A stretch of 64,000 nt of DNA from Nocardia asteroides (GTDB taxonomy: Bacteria > Actinomycetota > Actinomycetes > Mycobacteriales > Mycobacteriaceae). The stretch is taken from contig CP082844.1 of NCBI GenBank assembly GCA_019930625.1, positions 1,736,001 to 1,800,000 on the forward strand, in the 5' to 3' direction. A model generated the notes under the pieces. That model did no database searches. It saw nothing but the letters and a program-made list of their open reading frames with translations, and had not been told where the DNA came from. Below, piece after piece: positions 1-8,760 of the stretch. The first letter of the stretch is position 1; every line of letters starts with the position of its first letter. A program made the position numbers and the translations under genes.

Positions 1-1
1 G

Positions 2-757
2 GCCGACTATTGGTCCACCGCATGCGGGTTGCCCGGCACCGGAGACGACATCGCCGACGCCACGTTCGACCTACACCTGCTGCACTACTTGACCGGCGGC
101 GCCAGCACGAATCCCTACTGGGACATCGTCGCCGCCGCGGTCTCACCCGGGCCGCGGGAGCGTGCCAACCGTCCGGAGGTGAACTGCGGAAACCCGAAAG
201 GCAGTGCGCGGCTGGCCTATGCGCAGATCGTGTTGCAAGCGGCCTACGCCTACGCGATTCCCTCTCCGGCGACATTGCGCTGGGTAGCGGATGTCGCGCA
301 AGGCAGGCCCGTGCTGGAAATAGGTTCGGGTCGCGGCTATTGGGCGCATCAGCTCTCCCGAATCGGCGTTCCGACCAGCGCTTTCGACTCGCACCCACCG
401 GATCGCGCGATCAACGCGGCGTTCCCTGCCGCCGCCGGGCAAACCGCGACGTGGCATCCCACCGCCACGCCGCCTTCCTCCACGGCGGATCTCGTCGCCG
501 CCCATGCCGAAGACGTCTTGTTCCTCTGCTGGCCGCCCGGCTGGGAAAACCCCATGGCCTCGTCGTCTCTCACTGCCTACCAGGAGGCAGGTGGCTCACT
601 GCTGCTCTACATCGGCGAACCACGCGGCGGGCGCACGGCCGACGAGACCTTCTTCGACACGTTGGAGGCCGGATGGACCCTGCTCGACCAGGACCCGGAC
701 TACGTCTCGTGGTGGAATCTCGGCGACACGGCACAGTGCTGGCAGCGGCGACGGTGA
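2..757 (+). CDS. Class I SAM-dependent methyltransferase-like protein, 5' end missing
   Basis: The reading frame is already open at base 2, so the true start probably lies outside the window; a TTG at base 29 is the only in-window candidate near the edge and has no clear ribosome site. The visible part is about 251 residues. It contains VLEIGSGRGYWAHQL, a glycine-rich SAM-binding motif I, followed by an acidic FDSHPP segment at the end of the next strand. The N-terminal third does not resemble a common methyltransferase, so the substrate is unknown. The stop lies 8 bases from the stop of the convergent MBL-fold gene. The methyltransferase fold is fairly sure; whether it is catalytic is an inference. 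Confidence 0.6.
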   Translation, partial: ADYWSTACGLPGTGDDIADATFDLHLLHYLTGGASTNPYWDIVAAAVSPGPRERANRPEVNCGNPKGSARLAYAQIVLQAAYAYAIPSPATLRWVADVAQGRPVLEIGSGRGYWAHQLSRIGVPTSAFDSHPPDRAINAAFPAAAGQTATWHPTATPPSSTADLVAAHAEDVLFLCWPPGWENPMASSSLTAYQEAGGSLLLYIGEPRGGRTADETFFDTLEAGWTLLDQDPDYVSWWNLGDTAQCWQRRR

Positions 758-764
758 CCCCACG

Positions 765-1562
765 TCAGCGGAGGCGCTGGAATTCCCAGGGATCGTGCGC
801 GCTGATCAAGGTGACTTCGTGACCGTGATCGCGGCGTAGTTCGCGCAACCGTGCCTGGGTGCCCACTCGCAGATCGTGATGGACCTCGGAGGAGGTCTGC
901 ACGATGTCCAGGATCGGGTGCGGCTGCGGCCGCGCGTCGAGTTCGCGGTGGTAGTAGTAGGCGTCGCCACAGTGCAGCAGCCAACGTTCCCCGTCGCGGA
1001 CGGCGACCCCGGTGTGGCCCGCGGTATGGCCGCCCAGCGGGATGAGCTGGAAGTCATCGGGCAGGTCTTTCGGCTGGATCGCGTTGAAGCCGAACCATTG
1101 TCCGGTCGGGTCCGAGGGGTAGGTGACCCAGTGCGGATCGTGTGCCCAGTGCGCGGGCCGGTAACGGAAGTTCGGAGCTTCCGCTTTCGCCGCCGCGAGT
1201 TCGGCGGCGAGGACATGGACCCGCGCGTGCGGGAAGTCGGGCAATCCGCCGCAGTGATCCACGTCGAGATGAGTGAGGATGACGTGCCGCACGTCTTCGG
1301 GGTCGTAACCGAGACGCCGCACCTGCCGGACGGCGGTCTCGTCCTCGGACAGGACCGGCTGCGACAGCGCGACCCAGTCGGCGCCGAGCGTGCCCGCCGG
1401 GTCGCGGACGTCCTCCAGTCCGATGCCCGTCTCGACCAGCACCAGACCCGCGGATGCCGTCTCGACCAGCAAGCAGTGGTTCACGGCGTGGGCGGGCGCG
1501 GGTCCGTCGTAGGTGGGCTCGATCTGCCGTACCGATCCGCAATTGAGGTGATGAACTGTCAT
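765..1562 (-). CDS. MBL-fold metallo-hydrolase (lactonase-like)
   Basis: A 265-residue protein with the metallo-beta-lactamase metal motif THLDVDH (residues 97-103), then GGHTAGHTG and HCGDAYYY, and a late SAHD, in the usual order for zinc-dependent lactonases and thioesterase-like hydrolases. The second His of the classic HxHxDH motif is Asp here, a variant found in some subfamilies. The chosen ATG at 1560-1562 begins MTVHHLNCGS. An upstream in-frame extension is arginine-rich and unlikely. There is no Shine-Dalgarno sequence; instead a 19-bp-spaced promoter on this strand predicts transcription starting at about the ATG. The divergent MerR gene and shared dyad suggest this hydrolase is the regulated target. 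The substrate is not known. Confidence 0.85.
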   Translation of the reverse strand: MTVHHLNCGSVRQIEPTYDGPAPAHAVNHCLLVETASAGLVLVETGIGLEDVRDPAGTLGADWVALSQPVLSEDETAVRQVRRLGYDPEDVRHVILTHLDVDHCGGLPDFPHARVHVLAAELAAAKAEAPNFRYRPAHWAHDPHWVTYPSDPTGQWFGFNAIQPKDLPDDFQLIPLGGHTAGHTGVAVRDGERWLLHCGDAYYYHRELDARPQPHPILDIVQTSSEVHHDLRVGTQARLRELRRDHGHEVTLISAHDPWEFQRLR

Positions 1563-1569
1563 GCGGGCT

Positions 1570-1600
1570 AGTCTGTGACTTGAAGCGCGGTTCAAGTCAA
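1570..1600 (-). promoter_or_regulatory. MerR-type operator in a 19-bp-spaced promoter
   Basis: A perfect 9-bp inverted repeat, TGACTTGAA (1576-1584) and TTCAAGTCA (1591-1599), has a 6-bp centre. On the minus strand TTGACT (1600-1595) and CAGACT (1575-1570) are separated by exactly 19 bp, the overlong spacing typical of MerR-activated promoters, and the dyad fills that spacer. Transcription would begin near 1563, giving a leaderless mRNA for the MBL-fold gene. The site also lies just upstream of the merR start, so autoregulation is likely. The dyad is seen directly; its function is inferred from the MerR family. Confidence 0.7.
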
Positions 1601-1609
1601 GGAGAATCG

Positions 1610-2035
1610 ATGACCGACCTGCTCGATATCGCCGAGGTCGCCGACCACGCCGGCCTCGCGCCCTCCGCACTGCGTTTCTACGAGAAGCGCGGGCTCATCG
1701 CCGCCACCGGCCGCAATGGCCTGCGCCGCACCTACCACCCCGACATCCTCGGCCGCCTCGCCCTGATCGCCTGCGCCCGCGGCGCCGGTTTCACCCTCGC
1801 CGAGATCGCCCGCTTCCTGCGCGCCTCCCCCTCCGACGCCGAACTACGCACCCGCATGGCGCAGAAAGCACAGCAACTCGACGACGACATCACCCGCCTC
1901 ATCCGCATGCGCGACAGCCTCCGCCACGCCTCCACCTGCACCCACGACCCCCTCGTCGAATGCCCGAACTTCAAATCCACCTTCGACAGCGCCGCCGACT
2001 CGACGACTACTCGTGGGACGCTGGAGCTGCCTTGA
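1610..2035 (+). CDS. MerR-family transcriptional regulator with a CX7CP loop
   Basis: A 141-residue protein. Residues 4-72 form a MerR winged helix (SALRFYEKRGLI, then RRTY), followed by a dimerisation helix. Near the C-terminus Cys110 and Cys118 sit in CTHDPLVECP. This is the same C-x7-C-P spacing as the metal-binding loop of CueR, though the intervening residues differ. The ATG at 1610 follows AAGGAGAA (1599-1606) and was chosen over an upstream in-frame ATG at 1580 that lies inside the operator dyad. It is divergent from the MBL-fold gene, with the operator between them. The 3' end overlaps the convergent HAD gene by 29 bases. The effector is unknown: a metal ion or a thiol-reactive signal is plausible. 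Confidence 0.88.
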   Translation: MTDLLDIAEVADHAGLAPSALRFYEKRGLIAATGRNGLRRTYHPDILGRLALIACARGAGFTLAEIARFLRASPSDAELRTRMAQKAQQLDDDITRLIRMRDSLRHASTCTHDPLVECPNFKSTFDSAADSTTTRGTLELP

Positions 2036-2858
2036 TGAGCCAGTTGATGATTTCCTCGCCCGCGAGGATGCCGGTGGCTCGGGTGATGGTGAGGTTGGGG
2101 TGGGTCCAGTTGAGTTGTTCGAGTTCGCCGTGGCGGGGGCGGATGGCGGAGTCGGCCGCGCGCAGCATTTCGGCGTCGAGAGCGCCGTCGCCCGCGGCGA
2201 GCGTGCGCGCGGAGTCGGCGAGTTCCCCGCTGTCCCAGAGACGTTTGCGCACCTCGGAGACCGCGCGGCTCTTGCAGACCGCCTGCGGCATGGTGTAGAT
2301 CTTGCGGCCCTGCTGGGAGGCCGACCAGCCGCGTGGACGGCACCAGTCGTCCCACTCGGCCAAGAATCCCTCGGGGATGTCTTTGGGCTTCACCACCAGG
2401 TAGCAGAACAGGTGGTCGGCCACGCGGAACTTGGTGACCCACGAGTCATCGATGCGGGCGTGCAGTTCCTTGCTCACCTCGGAGAGAGTGGCGCCGCCCG
2501 CGCGCACCTTGGCGTCGATATCGATGCGCCAGCTCAGGTCGGGGACGCCGTCGACCAGGATGTTTCCGCCGTTGCTGGTGATCGCGTAGCGCCACGGCGC
2601 CCCGGGCAGGCGAATGCGCCCGAATTGTTTGATGGTGCGGGTGGTGGTGGGAATGACGGCGGCGGGTTCGGTCAGGGTCTGCATCCGCAGCGCCGCGGTG
2701 GTGGTCATGAACGACAGCGGCGCGCCTTCCAGATGCTCCACGCAGACCGTCGGCACCTCGGCGGTGGTGCTGAAGGCGTTACGCGAGTAGATCATCGTCC
2801 GGTCCAGGTCGGTGGCGATCAGCGCACGTCTTCGGTGTGTTCTCGGAGATAGGTTCAC
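2007..2858 (-). CDS. HAD-superfamily hydrolase of the Ter biosynthetic module
   Basis: A 283-residue protein. Motif I is ATDLDRTMIY (Asp17 and Asp19), and the late acidic motif is AAGDGALDAEML, together placing it in the HAD phosphatase superfamily. The start is GTG at 2858, preceded by AAGGA 9 bases upstream, and it overlaps the stop of the PRTase/PELOTA gene as GTGA. An upstream ATG at 2888 would lengthen the overlap and has no better site. It is last of five minus-strand genes. Comparative genomics of Ter loci (Anantharaman, Iyer and Aravind) places HAD, PRTase and citrate-lyase-like enzymes together in a predicted route to a nucleoside-like metabolite. The substrate here is unproven. Confidence 0.85.
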   Translation of the reverse strand: MNLSPRTHRRRALIATDLDRTMIYSRNAFSTTAEVPTVCVEHLEGAPLSFMTTTAALRMQTLTEPAAVIPTTTRTIKQFGRIRLPGAPWRYAITSNGGNILVDGVPDLSWRIDIDAKVRAGGATLSEVSKELHARIDDSWVTKFRVADHLFCYLVVKPKDIPEGFLAEWDDWCRPRGWSASQQGRKIYTMPQAVCKSRAVSEVRKRLWDSGELADSARTLAAGDGALDAEMLRAADSAIRPRHGELEQLNWTHPNLTITRATGILAGEEIINWLIKAAPASHE

Positions 2859-3994
2859 TGCTGCACGTCCTTGATCAATCCCATGCATGAATATGCCAGG
2901 TCGGCGACGACTTCGACGGGGACACCCCGGGCGGCGGCCAGCATCCGGATGTGCGCGTGCTCCGGTGCGTCCGCCTCGCGCACCAGCACCCGCCACGGCA
3001 CCCGCCGCAGCAGCACCCGCGTGGTCTCGCCGACGCCGGGCTTCACGAAGTTCACGCTGGAAATGCCGTACTGCTCGCGCACCTGTTCCACCGATGCCCA
3101 CCCGGTCCAGGTGGGCGTGCGGTCACTCGCGCGGATCGCGGCCACTTCGGCGGGCACCCGATCGCGGATCGCACCGAAAGCGCCGCTCACGGTGTCCAGC
3201 AGACGCGTGGACACGTCGTCACCGGCCAACTCACGGTAGAACTTGGCGCCATGGAAATCGCCTGGGCCGATCAGGGTGTCGTTGAGGACGGTGCGCGAGA
3301 TCAAGCCGGAGACCGTCGAGTTCAGGCAGGCCGAGGCGATCAGGAAATCGTCGCGGGTGCCGTAGGTGCGCACGCAGTGGCCAGGGTCGGCCAGCACAAC
3401 CAACTCGTCGTCGAAGCGCGGACCACCGGCCGCGTGGTAGGCCTCCAGCGCCTCGGTCAACTCGCGGGTGATCGCGCCCTTGCCCGTCCACCCGTCCACG
3501 AACACGACGGAGGACGGATCGTGATGTTCGGCCAGGTAGTCCAGCGCCACCGTGTCGATGCCCCGATCTCGCACGATCGACACCGCGTAGTGCGGCACCT
3601 CGAGATCCGGGCGCCGCGCACGCAGCCAACGGCGCATCAGAATGCCGACCGGCGTGCCGGCTCGCGCCAGCGACACCAGGACGACGTCATCGCCCCGTTC
3701 GGCGACGACCAGTTCGGACACGGTCGCCACGGCCAGCGCGAGCCGTTCGGCGCTTTCGGCGAGCACCTCGTCGAACAGCGACCGATACGACGCGTCCGGC
3801 TGATACTCGATCGGCAGCGACTCCGCGTAGTGCGCCTTCCCGGCCTGGATCTTCCGCTCCCGCTCGGCGACGTCGGCCTCGAGATCGACGTTCGACAAGT
3901 CCTTCAGCAGCCAGGAAACCTCATCGGCCGCGTAGGAGCCGAATTCCGGGCCATGTAGCGGAGTGGGCAGCGCCCCTACTCTGGTACTCGTCAC
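2855..3994 (-). CDS. StiP-type phosphoribosyltransferase with C-terminal PELOTA domain
   Basis: A 379-residue protein starting with GTG at 3994, in a 4-base GTGA overlap with the preceding gene. The N-terminal two thirds match the PRTase-like family sometimes labelled cysteine protease StiP: VVLVSLARAGTPVGILMRR, then VVFVDGWTGKGAI where a PRPP-binding loop would fall. The last 75 residues (from about GISSVNFVKPGVGETTRVLL) look like the PELOTA-type RNA-binding-like domain usually fused to this enzyme. Known literature treats it as a PRTase of the Ter biosynthetic module; the protease label is doubtful. It overlaps the HAD gene downstream, indicating translational coupling. Confidence 0.82.
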   Translation of the reverse strand: MTSTRVGALPTPLHGPEFGSYAADEVSWLLKDLSNVDLEADVAERERKIQAGKAHYAESLPIEYQPDASYRSLFDEVLAESAERLALAVATVSELVVAERGDDVVLVSLARAGTPVGILMRRWLRARRPDLEVPHYAVSIVRDRGIDTVALDYLAEHHDPSSVVFVDGWTGKGAITRELTEALEAYHAAGGPRFDDELVVLADPGHCVRTYGTRDDFLIASACLNSTVSGLISRTVLNDTLIGPGDFHGAKFYRELAGDDVSTRLLDTVSGAFGAIRDRVPAEVAAIRASDRTPTWTGWASVEQVREQYGISSVNFVKPGVGETTRVLLRRVPWRVLVREADAPEHAHIRMLAAARGVPVEVVADLAYSCMGLIKDVQQ

Positions 3995-5439
3995 GCCCGG
4001 GTCACCTCCGCGCGTTCGGCGTGCAGCCGCCGCGGGTCGGCCTCCCGCAGTGCCGCGAGCAGCACGTCCGCCCCGGAGGCGGTCAGCACGTCGACCAGCC
4101 CGTTCTCCGCCGTCAACGCCGCGGTGTCGGCAGGCGAATCGACCACGACGACGAGCACCGGATTCGCCGCACGCTCGCCCGCCACCGCATCACTCGTGGC
4201 GACGACATCGCCACCCTCCGGAGCCGGATCGGCGAACGATTCGTCGAGCCCCGCCAGGTCCGCCTCGAACAGGTCGAGCGAATCCGCCGGCCAATGCGCG
4301 TTGTACAGATAGCGGGGGGCGGTATCACCCGGCTCGGGTGCGATGAACCGGAACCCCCGCCGCAGCGGATACCCCGGCTCGTCCAGCACGTACGCGGGTG
4401 ATCGCGTGGTGGTCTGGAAGCGCGTGGGTGTCCCCGACTCGGCGAGCAGCGCCGCCAACCGAAGTGGCAGATACATCAGCTCTTCGTGCCCGAGCACGAT
4501 GGCGGCCCGGCCCGGGAATTCGGCGCCGAGCCGGGCGGAGAGCACCTCGCCCGCCTCCAGCAGCGCCGCCTCGAACGCTTCGGTGTCGGAGGCGAGGATG
4601 CCGTGCCTGCCGCCCTCCGGGACCGAAGCGGGCCAGGGCAGTTCGACCCGCTGGAACGAACCGATATGCCGGGCAGTCGGATTGAGCCGTGGTTCGGGAA
4701 GTGCGCCGACCGCTTCGACCAGCCCTTCGGGCAGCGACGCCCGGCCGGTGGCGAGGCAGACCGTGTCGATCCGGGCCCCGAGTCGCTCGGCGGCGGCGTC
4801 GAATTCGGCACGGTCGGCGCCATCGCGCAGATCGACCAGCGACGCGAGCACGTAATGGGTGCGGGGCGAGAAGGCGTGCAGCGCGCGCACCGCATCGAGC
4901 GCGGTGGCGCCGGTCGAGATCTCGTCGTCGACCAGCACCAGCGGCAGATCGTTGACGAAGACCTCCGCGGGTGCGGGTTGCAGCAGGTGCGAGGTGGCGT
5001 GCGAATGCCCTTCCTCGAATCCGGCGAGCGTCTGCGCGTGCGGCACCTCGCGCCGGGTCGAATGGAGATAGCAACTCGCGCCGATCCGGGCAGCCACACA
5101 GTGACCCAGCCCCGTCGCGGTCTCGGCGAACCCGAGCACGACGGCTTCGCGGTCCCCGAGCACCGCGCGCACCAGATCGCCCAGGTGATCGCCCGCCCCG
5201 AGCACGACCCGCGGATCGGTGGGCAGGTGCTTGCCGAGCACGGTGGACACCAGCAGGTGCGCCCGGCGCCGATTGTTGCGGCGAACGCCCGGCTGCACCA
5301 GGGCCGTGATCGGCAATCGCGCCGAACGCAGCCGATCCGAATCAAGTTCGCGCACCGGATCGTGATGCAGATCGATGCCCAAATTCCTTGTCGCCCAAGG
5401 TATCTCGTTGTTACCCAGTTCGGTGCCGGTCCGGCTCAT
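3991..5439 (-). CDS. Phosphoribosyltransferase with TRSP domain (Ter module)
   Basis: A 482-residue protein. The ATG at 5439 overlaps the aldolase stop as ATGA. The N-terminal half (about residues 30-260) is a type I PRTase, with the PRPP loop LVLVDDEISTGATA near residue 175 and an upstream VVLGFAETATGLGH segment. The C-terminal half (from about residue 265) carries GRHGI, VLGHEELMYLPL and FQTTTRSPAY, resembling the TRSP domain that partners PRTases in Ter loci. It probably transfers or removes phosphoribosyl groups in synthesis of a nucleoside-like small molecule; that is an inference from family context. It is the third gene of the coupled minus-strand operon. Confidence 0.82.
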   Translation of the reverse strand: MSRTGTELGNNEIPWATRNLGIDLHHDPVRELDSDRLRSARLPITALVQPGVRRNNRRRAHLLVSTVLGKHLPTDPRVVLGAGDHLGDLVRAVLGDREAVVLGFAETATGLGHCVAARIGASCYLHSTRREVPHAQTLAGFEEGHSHATSHLLQPAPAEVFVNDLPLVLVDDEISTGATALDAVRALHAFSPRTHYVLASLVDLRDGADRAEFDAAAERLGARIDTVCLATGRASLPEGLVEAVGALPEPRLNPTARHIGSFQRVELPWPASVPEGGRHGILASDTEAFEAALLEAGEVLSARLGAEFPGRAAIVLGHEELMYLPLRLAALLAESGTPTRFQTTTRSPAYVLDEPGYPLRRGFRFIAPEPGDTAPRYLYNAHWPADSLDLFEADLAGLDESFADPAPEGGDVVATSDAVAGERAANPVLVVVVDSPADTAALTAENGLVDVLTASGADVLLAALREADPRRLHAERAEVTRA

Positions 5440-6650
5440 ACGGTGACCAACGCCGTCAGCAGATCCACGAAGGACACTCCCTTGTTCGCCACTCCGAAGA
5501 CTCGCGCGCGCAACAGGGTCTGGCGCGCCCAGCTGCGATGCGGCCGCATCTCGTTCATCTTGTTCCGGTAGCCGGAGGCCGCCACGCCCCCTGCGTCCTC
5601 CCGGAGGATGTCCAGCGCGTCCGAGTACTCCTCGTGCGTCACCACCGACAGCGCGTGCACGGCGGCCACGTGCGACGGATGGATCACCGTCTTGCCCTGA
5701 ATGCCGTTGGCCCGGTCCAGCGTGATCTCCCGCAGCAAGCCGTCGAGGTCGCGGCTGACCAGGTACTGCCGGAACGGCACCGCGTCGGATTCCTCGAACG
5801 GCGCGGTCCGCAGCAGCGGCCGGAACATCCGTTCGTGGTCGGCGAAGTACTCCCACACCGGCCCGGTGATGATGAACCCCGTTCCATCCGCACGTCCCAG
5901 GTAGTTCACGATGTCGGCGATGACATCGGCGACCACGCGCACGTCGTAGATGGTCAGGTCGCGGTCGCGCCGGATGCCGAACGTCGAGCACATGTCGGTC
6001 GCGCCGACCCGCACCGCGAGCACCCGCTCCCGGTGCGCGGCCAGCAGCGCCGCGATCTGGGTGAGCTCGTAATCGCGAGTCTCCCGATGCACCAGCCCCG
6101 GCGACTCCAGCACCGGCATCCCGTACAGCGGCCGGTCCACCCGCTGGGCCGCGATGTTCAGCGCGTTGAGGTACTTCGGTCCGGTGACGCTGTCGAACTT
6201 CGGGAACACGAAGCCGGTCAGCACCTCGGCACCCCGTCCGAGCTGCTCGATGAGCTCGGTGATCGTGTCCGCGTCGCGCACCCGCACGAACAACAGGGGG
6301 TTGGCGTCGTGGCTGTCGGCGAGCAGATCCAGCGCGGCGACGGTCTGCTGCTTGGCGTACTCCACCTCGTGATCGGCCACCGCGTCCTCGAGGTCGATCA
6401 CCATCGAACACACACCGTGCCCGGCGCGCCTGCCGATGGTCAGCGCGAGGTCGGGCCTGGTCGCGGGCGCGTACAGCGTCGCGCCGAGCCCGATCGCGAG
6501 TAGCTCGCGGTCGGTGTGGTCGTCGCCGAACGGCTCGGGCTGCCGGTGGAAGAGTCGCCTCGCCTCTGGGCCGTGCAACTGCCGGAAGTGGCGCAGCGGC
6601 ATTCGCTTCCGCAGGGAAACCTCCTGCTGGACGGCGATGCCTGCGGTCAT
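5436..6650 (-). CDS. HpcH/HpaI aldolase / citrate-lyase-like TIM-barrel C-C lyase
   Basis: A 404-residue protein. Features of the citrate lyase beta / HpcH family include ATLYAPATRPDL, SMVIDLEDAVAD (acidic metal or substrate site), FVFPKF, MPVLESPGL and RVGATDMCS. A late KTVIHPSHVAAV is the family's usual closing motif. The ATG at 6650 lies 13 bases from the coiled-coil gene; an alternative ATG at 6602 has GGAAG close upstream and would give a 388-residue protein. CitE-like lyases of this type are recurrent members of Ter biosynthetic clusters, presumably making or cleaving a C-C bond in the metabolite. The stop overlaps the next gene by 4 bases. Confidence 0.87.
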   Translation of the reverse strand: MTAGIAVQQEVSLRKRMPLRHFRQLHGPEARRLFHRQPEPFGDDHTDRELLAIGLGATLYAPATRPDLALTIGRRAGHGVCSMVIDLEDAVADHEVEYAKQQTVAALDLLADSHDANPLLFVRVRDADTITELIEQLGRGAEVLTGFVFPKFDSVTGPKYLNALNIAAQRVDRPLYGMPVLESPGLVHRETRDYELTQIAALLAAHRERVLAVRVGATDMCSTFGIRRDRDLTIYDVRVVADVIADIVNYLGRADGTGFIITGPVWEYFADHERMFRPLLRTAPFEESDAVPFRQYLVSRDLDGLLREITLDRANGIQGKTVIHPSHVAAVHALSVVTHEEYSDALDILREDAGGVAASGYRNKMNEMRPHRSWARQTLLRARVFGVANKGVSFVDLLTALVTV

Positions 6651-6663
6651 CGTTGCCCCATCC

Positions 6664-7881
6664 TCATTCTCGTCGTGGTCCTGCTTGTTTTCTCATTCGA
6701 TCCACTACCCCGGCTATGAAGTCGGTGACGGCATCCAATTCCGCCACATAGGCCCAGTAGTCGGGGTGACGCCCCGACAGTGTTTCGCTGATTCGGTCGA
6801 TCCGTACTGCTTGCGCGTCGAGCACCGAACCCCATTCGGCGACCAGCCCGCGGCTCACCGCGAGCATCTGCGCGTCCCGCAGCCGGAATCGTACGGCCTT
6901 GGCGTGTTCTTGCGGGTCGGACCGGATCGCACGCAGCAAAGTGAGCCGCTTGGTGACGGCGTCGACCCGCTGCTCGGCCTCGGTGAGGAACCCGCGCGCG
7001 GAGGTGGTCAGATCAAGTGCAAACTCCGGATTGTTCTCTGCCGCCGCCGCACGCGCCCTGCCCAGGGCCGCGTCCGCGGCCTCGATGGCTCGCTGGCTTT
7101 CCCGCTCATTGTTAGCCAGATCGGCCGAACTCGCAGCATTGAACTCGCGCAGCAGCGCCGAGAACGCGGGCGGAACTCCTTCCGCCCTGGTCCGGACGGC
7201 GGCAAGCCGGGTTGTCACCGAGGAGATCGCGGTGTTTGCGGCCGCGGCGCGAGATGGAGCTTGCGCCAACGCATCCGCCAACTCCTTGGTGGCCGCCTCC
7301 AGCCGATTCGCCGCCTCCCGCACCGTGCCCGCGGGCGTGGCGGAACTTGTCGCCTCCAATGTGACCAGCGCCTCATCGACCGCGGTGGCGCGTTCACGCA
7401 CCGAGGGATAGTTCGCGAACTCCGATTCGGCGGCCTGGGCGCGCACGCCGGCCGCGGCGCTCTTCACCTGCTGAGCCAACCGCGGCACCGCCCCGAGCAC
7501 GGCGACCGCCTCCTCCAGCCGGATCTGGTCACCGCGATAGAACTCGTCGACCGCGCGCGCCGCCTCGGCCAGTTGCCGTACCACGGCGTCGACGCGCTGC
7601 TGCCCCTGCGGTATCGGCGGGCCGCCGTGCTGCGCGGTCTCCAATTCCGCGCTCAGCGTCAGGTACGCCTCCCCGGCGGCATAGCATCCGCGGCGCACCG
7701 GTTCCCAGCGCGCGCCCGACCCTCGCTGGGGGAAAACCTGATCGGCTGCGTGCACCGCCGCGTCGGACGCGCTCTGGCGCCGGTCCATGTCGAGAAACGC
7801 GGAGGCCAGCCTAGCGCGGGCGTGCTCGATCCACTCGTCGTTTCCCGACGAACGGAACCATCCGCGCCTCCGGCCAGCCAC
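6664..7881 (-). CDS. Uncharacterised helical coiled-coil protein, first gene of the Ter operon
   Basis: A 405-residue protein, almost entirely helical and alanine/glutamate/arginine-rich, with long stretches of heptad-like pattern between about residues 120 and 380 and no membrane segment or signal peptide. I recognise no catalytic motif. The N-terminus (RRRGWFRSSGNDEWIEHARARL) is basic and aromatic. The GTG start at 7881 is the only reasonable one. It opens the five-gene minus-strand operon and is divergent from terD across 145 bases, so it belongs to the Ter system by position. A scaffold role, or distant kinship to TelA-type helical proteins, is possible but I cannot show either. Confidence 0.7.
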   Translation of the reverse strand: MAGRRRGWFRSSGNDEWIEHARARLASAFLDMDRRQSASDAAVHAADQVFPQRGSGARWEPVRRGCYAAGEAYLTLSAELETAQHGGPPIPQGQQRVDAVVRQLAEAARAVDEFYRGDQIRLEEAVAVLGAVPRLAQQVKSAAAGVRAQAAESEFANYPSVRERATAVDEALVTLEATSSATPAGTVREAANRLEAATKELADALAQAPSRAAAANTAISSVTTRLAAVRTRAEGVPPAFSALLREFNAASSADLANNERESQRAIEAADAALGRARAAAAENNPEFALDLTTSARGFLTEAEQRVDAVTKRLTLLRAIRSDPQEHAKAVRFRLRDAQMLAVSRGLVAEWGSVLDAQAVRIDRISETLSGRHPDYWAYVAELDAVTDFIAGVVDRMRKQAGPRRE

Positions 7882-8026
7882 GCCCCGATGGTAGGAGATC
7901 TTCCTGTTCGGCGAGGGTTACGCCGGTTCCTACGCAAGTTCGCGGAAACCTACTACTGTCGTAAGGCGTACCCGGCGATTCGGACATGCTGGGAACCAAT
8001 GACGGACTATTGAAAGGGAATCCCGC

Positions 8027-8602
8027 ATGGGTGTCAGTTTGTCCAAGGGCGGCAATGTCTCGCTGACCAAGGCGGCGCCTAACCTCACTGCTGTTGCAGT
8101 CGGCCTCGGGTGGGATGTGCGGACCACCACCGGCACCGACTTCGACCTCGACGCCAGCGCCATCGCGACCGGCGCGGACAAGAAGGTCCTGTCCGACCAG
8201 CACTTCGTCTTCTTCAACAACCTGCGTTCCCCCGAGGGCGCGATCGAGCACGTCGGCGACAACCGGACGGGCGAAGGTGAGGGCGACGACGAGGTCATCA
8301 ACGTCGACCTGACGAACACCCCGCCCACGATCGAGAGCATCTTCTTCCCGGTCTCGATCTACGACGCCGACTCCCGGTCGCAGTCCTTCGGACAGGTCCG
8401 CAACGCCTACATCCGCGTCGTGGACCGCAGCAACGGCGAGGAGCTGGCCCGCTACGACCTCACCGAAGACGCCTCGACCGAGACCGCCATGGTCTTCGGC
8501 GAGCTGTACCGTAACGGTGCGGAGTGGAAGTTCCGCGCAATCGGCCAGGGCTACGCCTCCGGGCTGGCCGGCATCGCCCGTGACTACGGTGTGAACGTCT
8601 GA
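8027..8602 (+). CDS. terD: TerD-family calcium-binding stress protein
   Basis: A 191-residue protein, the normal TerD length. It has the characteristic [15 protein letters not shown] start, GLGWDV, the acidic calcium site DFDLDAS (near residue 40), then [15 protein letters not shown] and a conserved C-terminal [10 protein letters not shown]. TerD proteins bind calcium and act in tellurite, phage and oxidative stress responses, apparently at the membrane with TerC-like partners. The ATG follows GAAAGGGA. It is divergent from the biosynthetic arm and is followed by a strong hairpin, so it may be expressed on its own. Identification is firm; the physiological signal is not visible in the sequence. 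Confidence 0.95.
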   Translation: MGVSLSKGGNVSLTKAAPNLTAVAVGLGWDVRTTTGTDFDLDASAIATGADKKVLSDQHFVFFNNLRSPEGAIEHVGDNRTGEGEGDDEVINVDLTNTPPTIESIFFPVSIYDADSRSQSFGQVRNAYIRVVDRSNGEELARYDLTEDASTETAMVFGELYRNGAEWKFRAIGQGYASGLAGIARDYGVNV

Positions 8603-8620
8603 GGAACCTCGCTGTTCGCA

Positions 8621-8644
8621 GGGGGCCCGGCGACGGGCCCCCTT
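8621..8644 (+). terminator. Intrinsic terminator after terD
   Basis: GGGGGCCCG (8621-8629) pairs perfectly with CGGGCCCCC (8634-8642) across a 4-base loop and is followed by only two T residues. Such GC-rich stems with short tails are normal terminators in actinobacteria. It lies 19 bases after the terD stop. Confidence 0.7.
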
Positions 8645-8760
8645 CGTCGTGCGACCCTGGCATGCCGGCGCCCGGGGGCAGCGTTGGACAACCGGCGATC
8701 CAGCAGCCACGCTGGTAGCAAACGTCGCCGCCTCGTTTTCACTTCATGAAAGGTCCCAGC

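Noticed and set aside
2855..3994. Annotation of the PRTase-PELOTA protein as a cysteine protease (StiP)
   Set aside because: No convincing Cys-His protease pair was seen; the PRTase-like core and its Ter-locus neighbours fit a phosphoribosyltransferase better.
6602..6650. Alternative start at 6602 for the Ter-locus aldolase
   Set aside because: It cannot be excluded, but ATG 6650 keeps the tight 13-base operon spacing; recorded as an alternative only.
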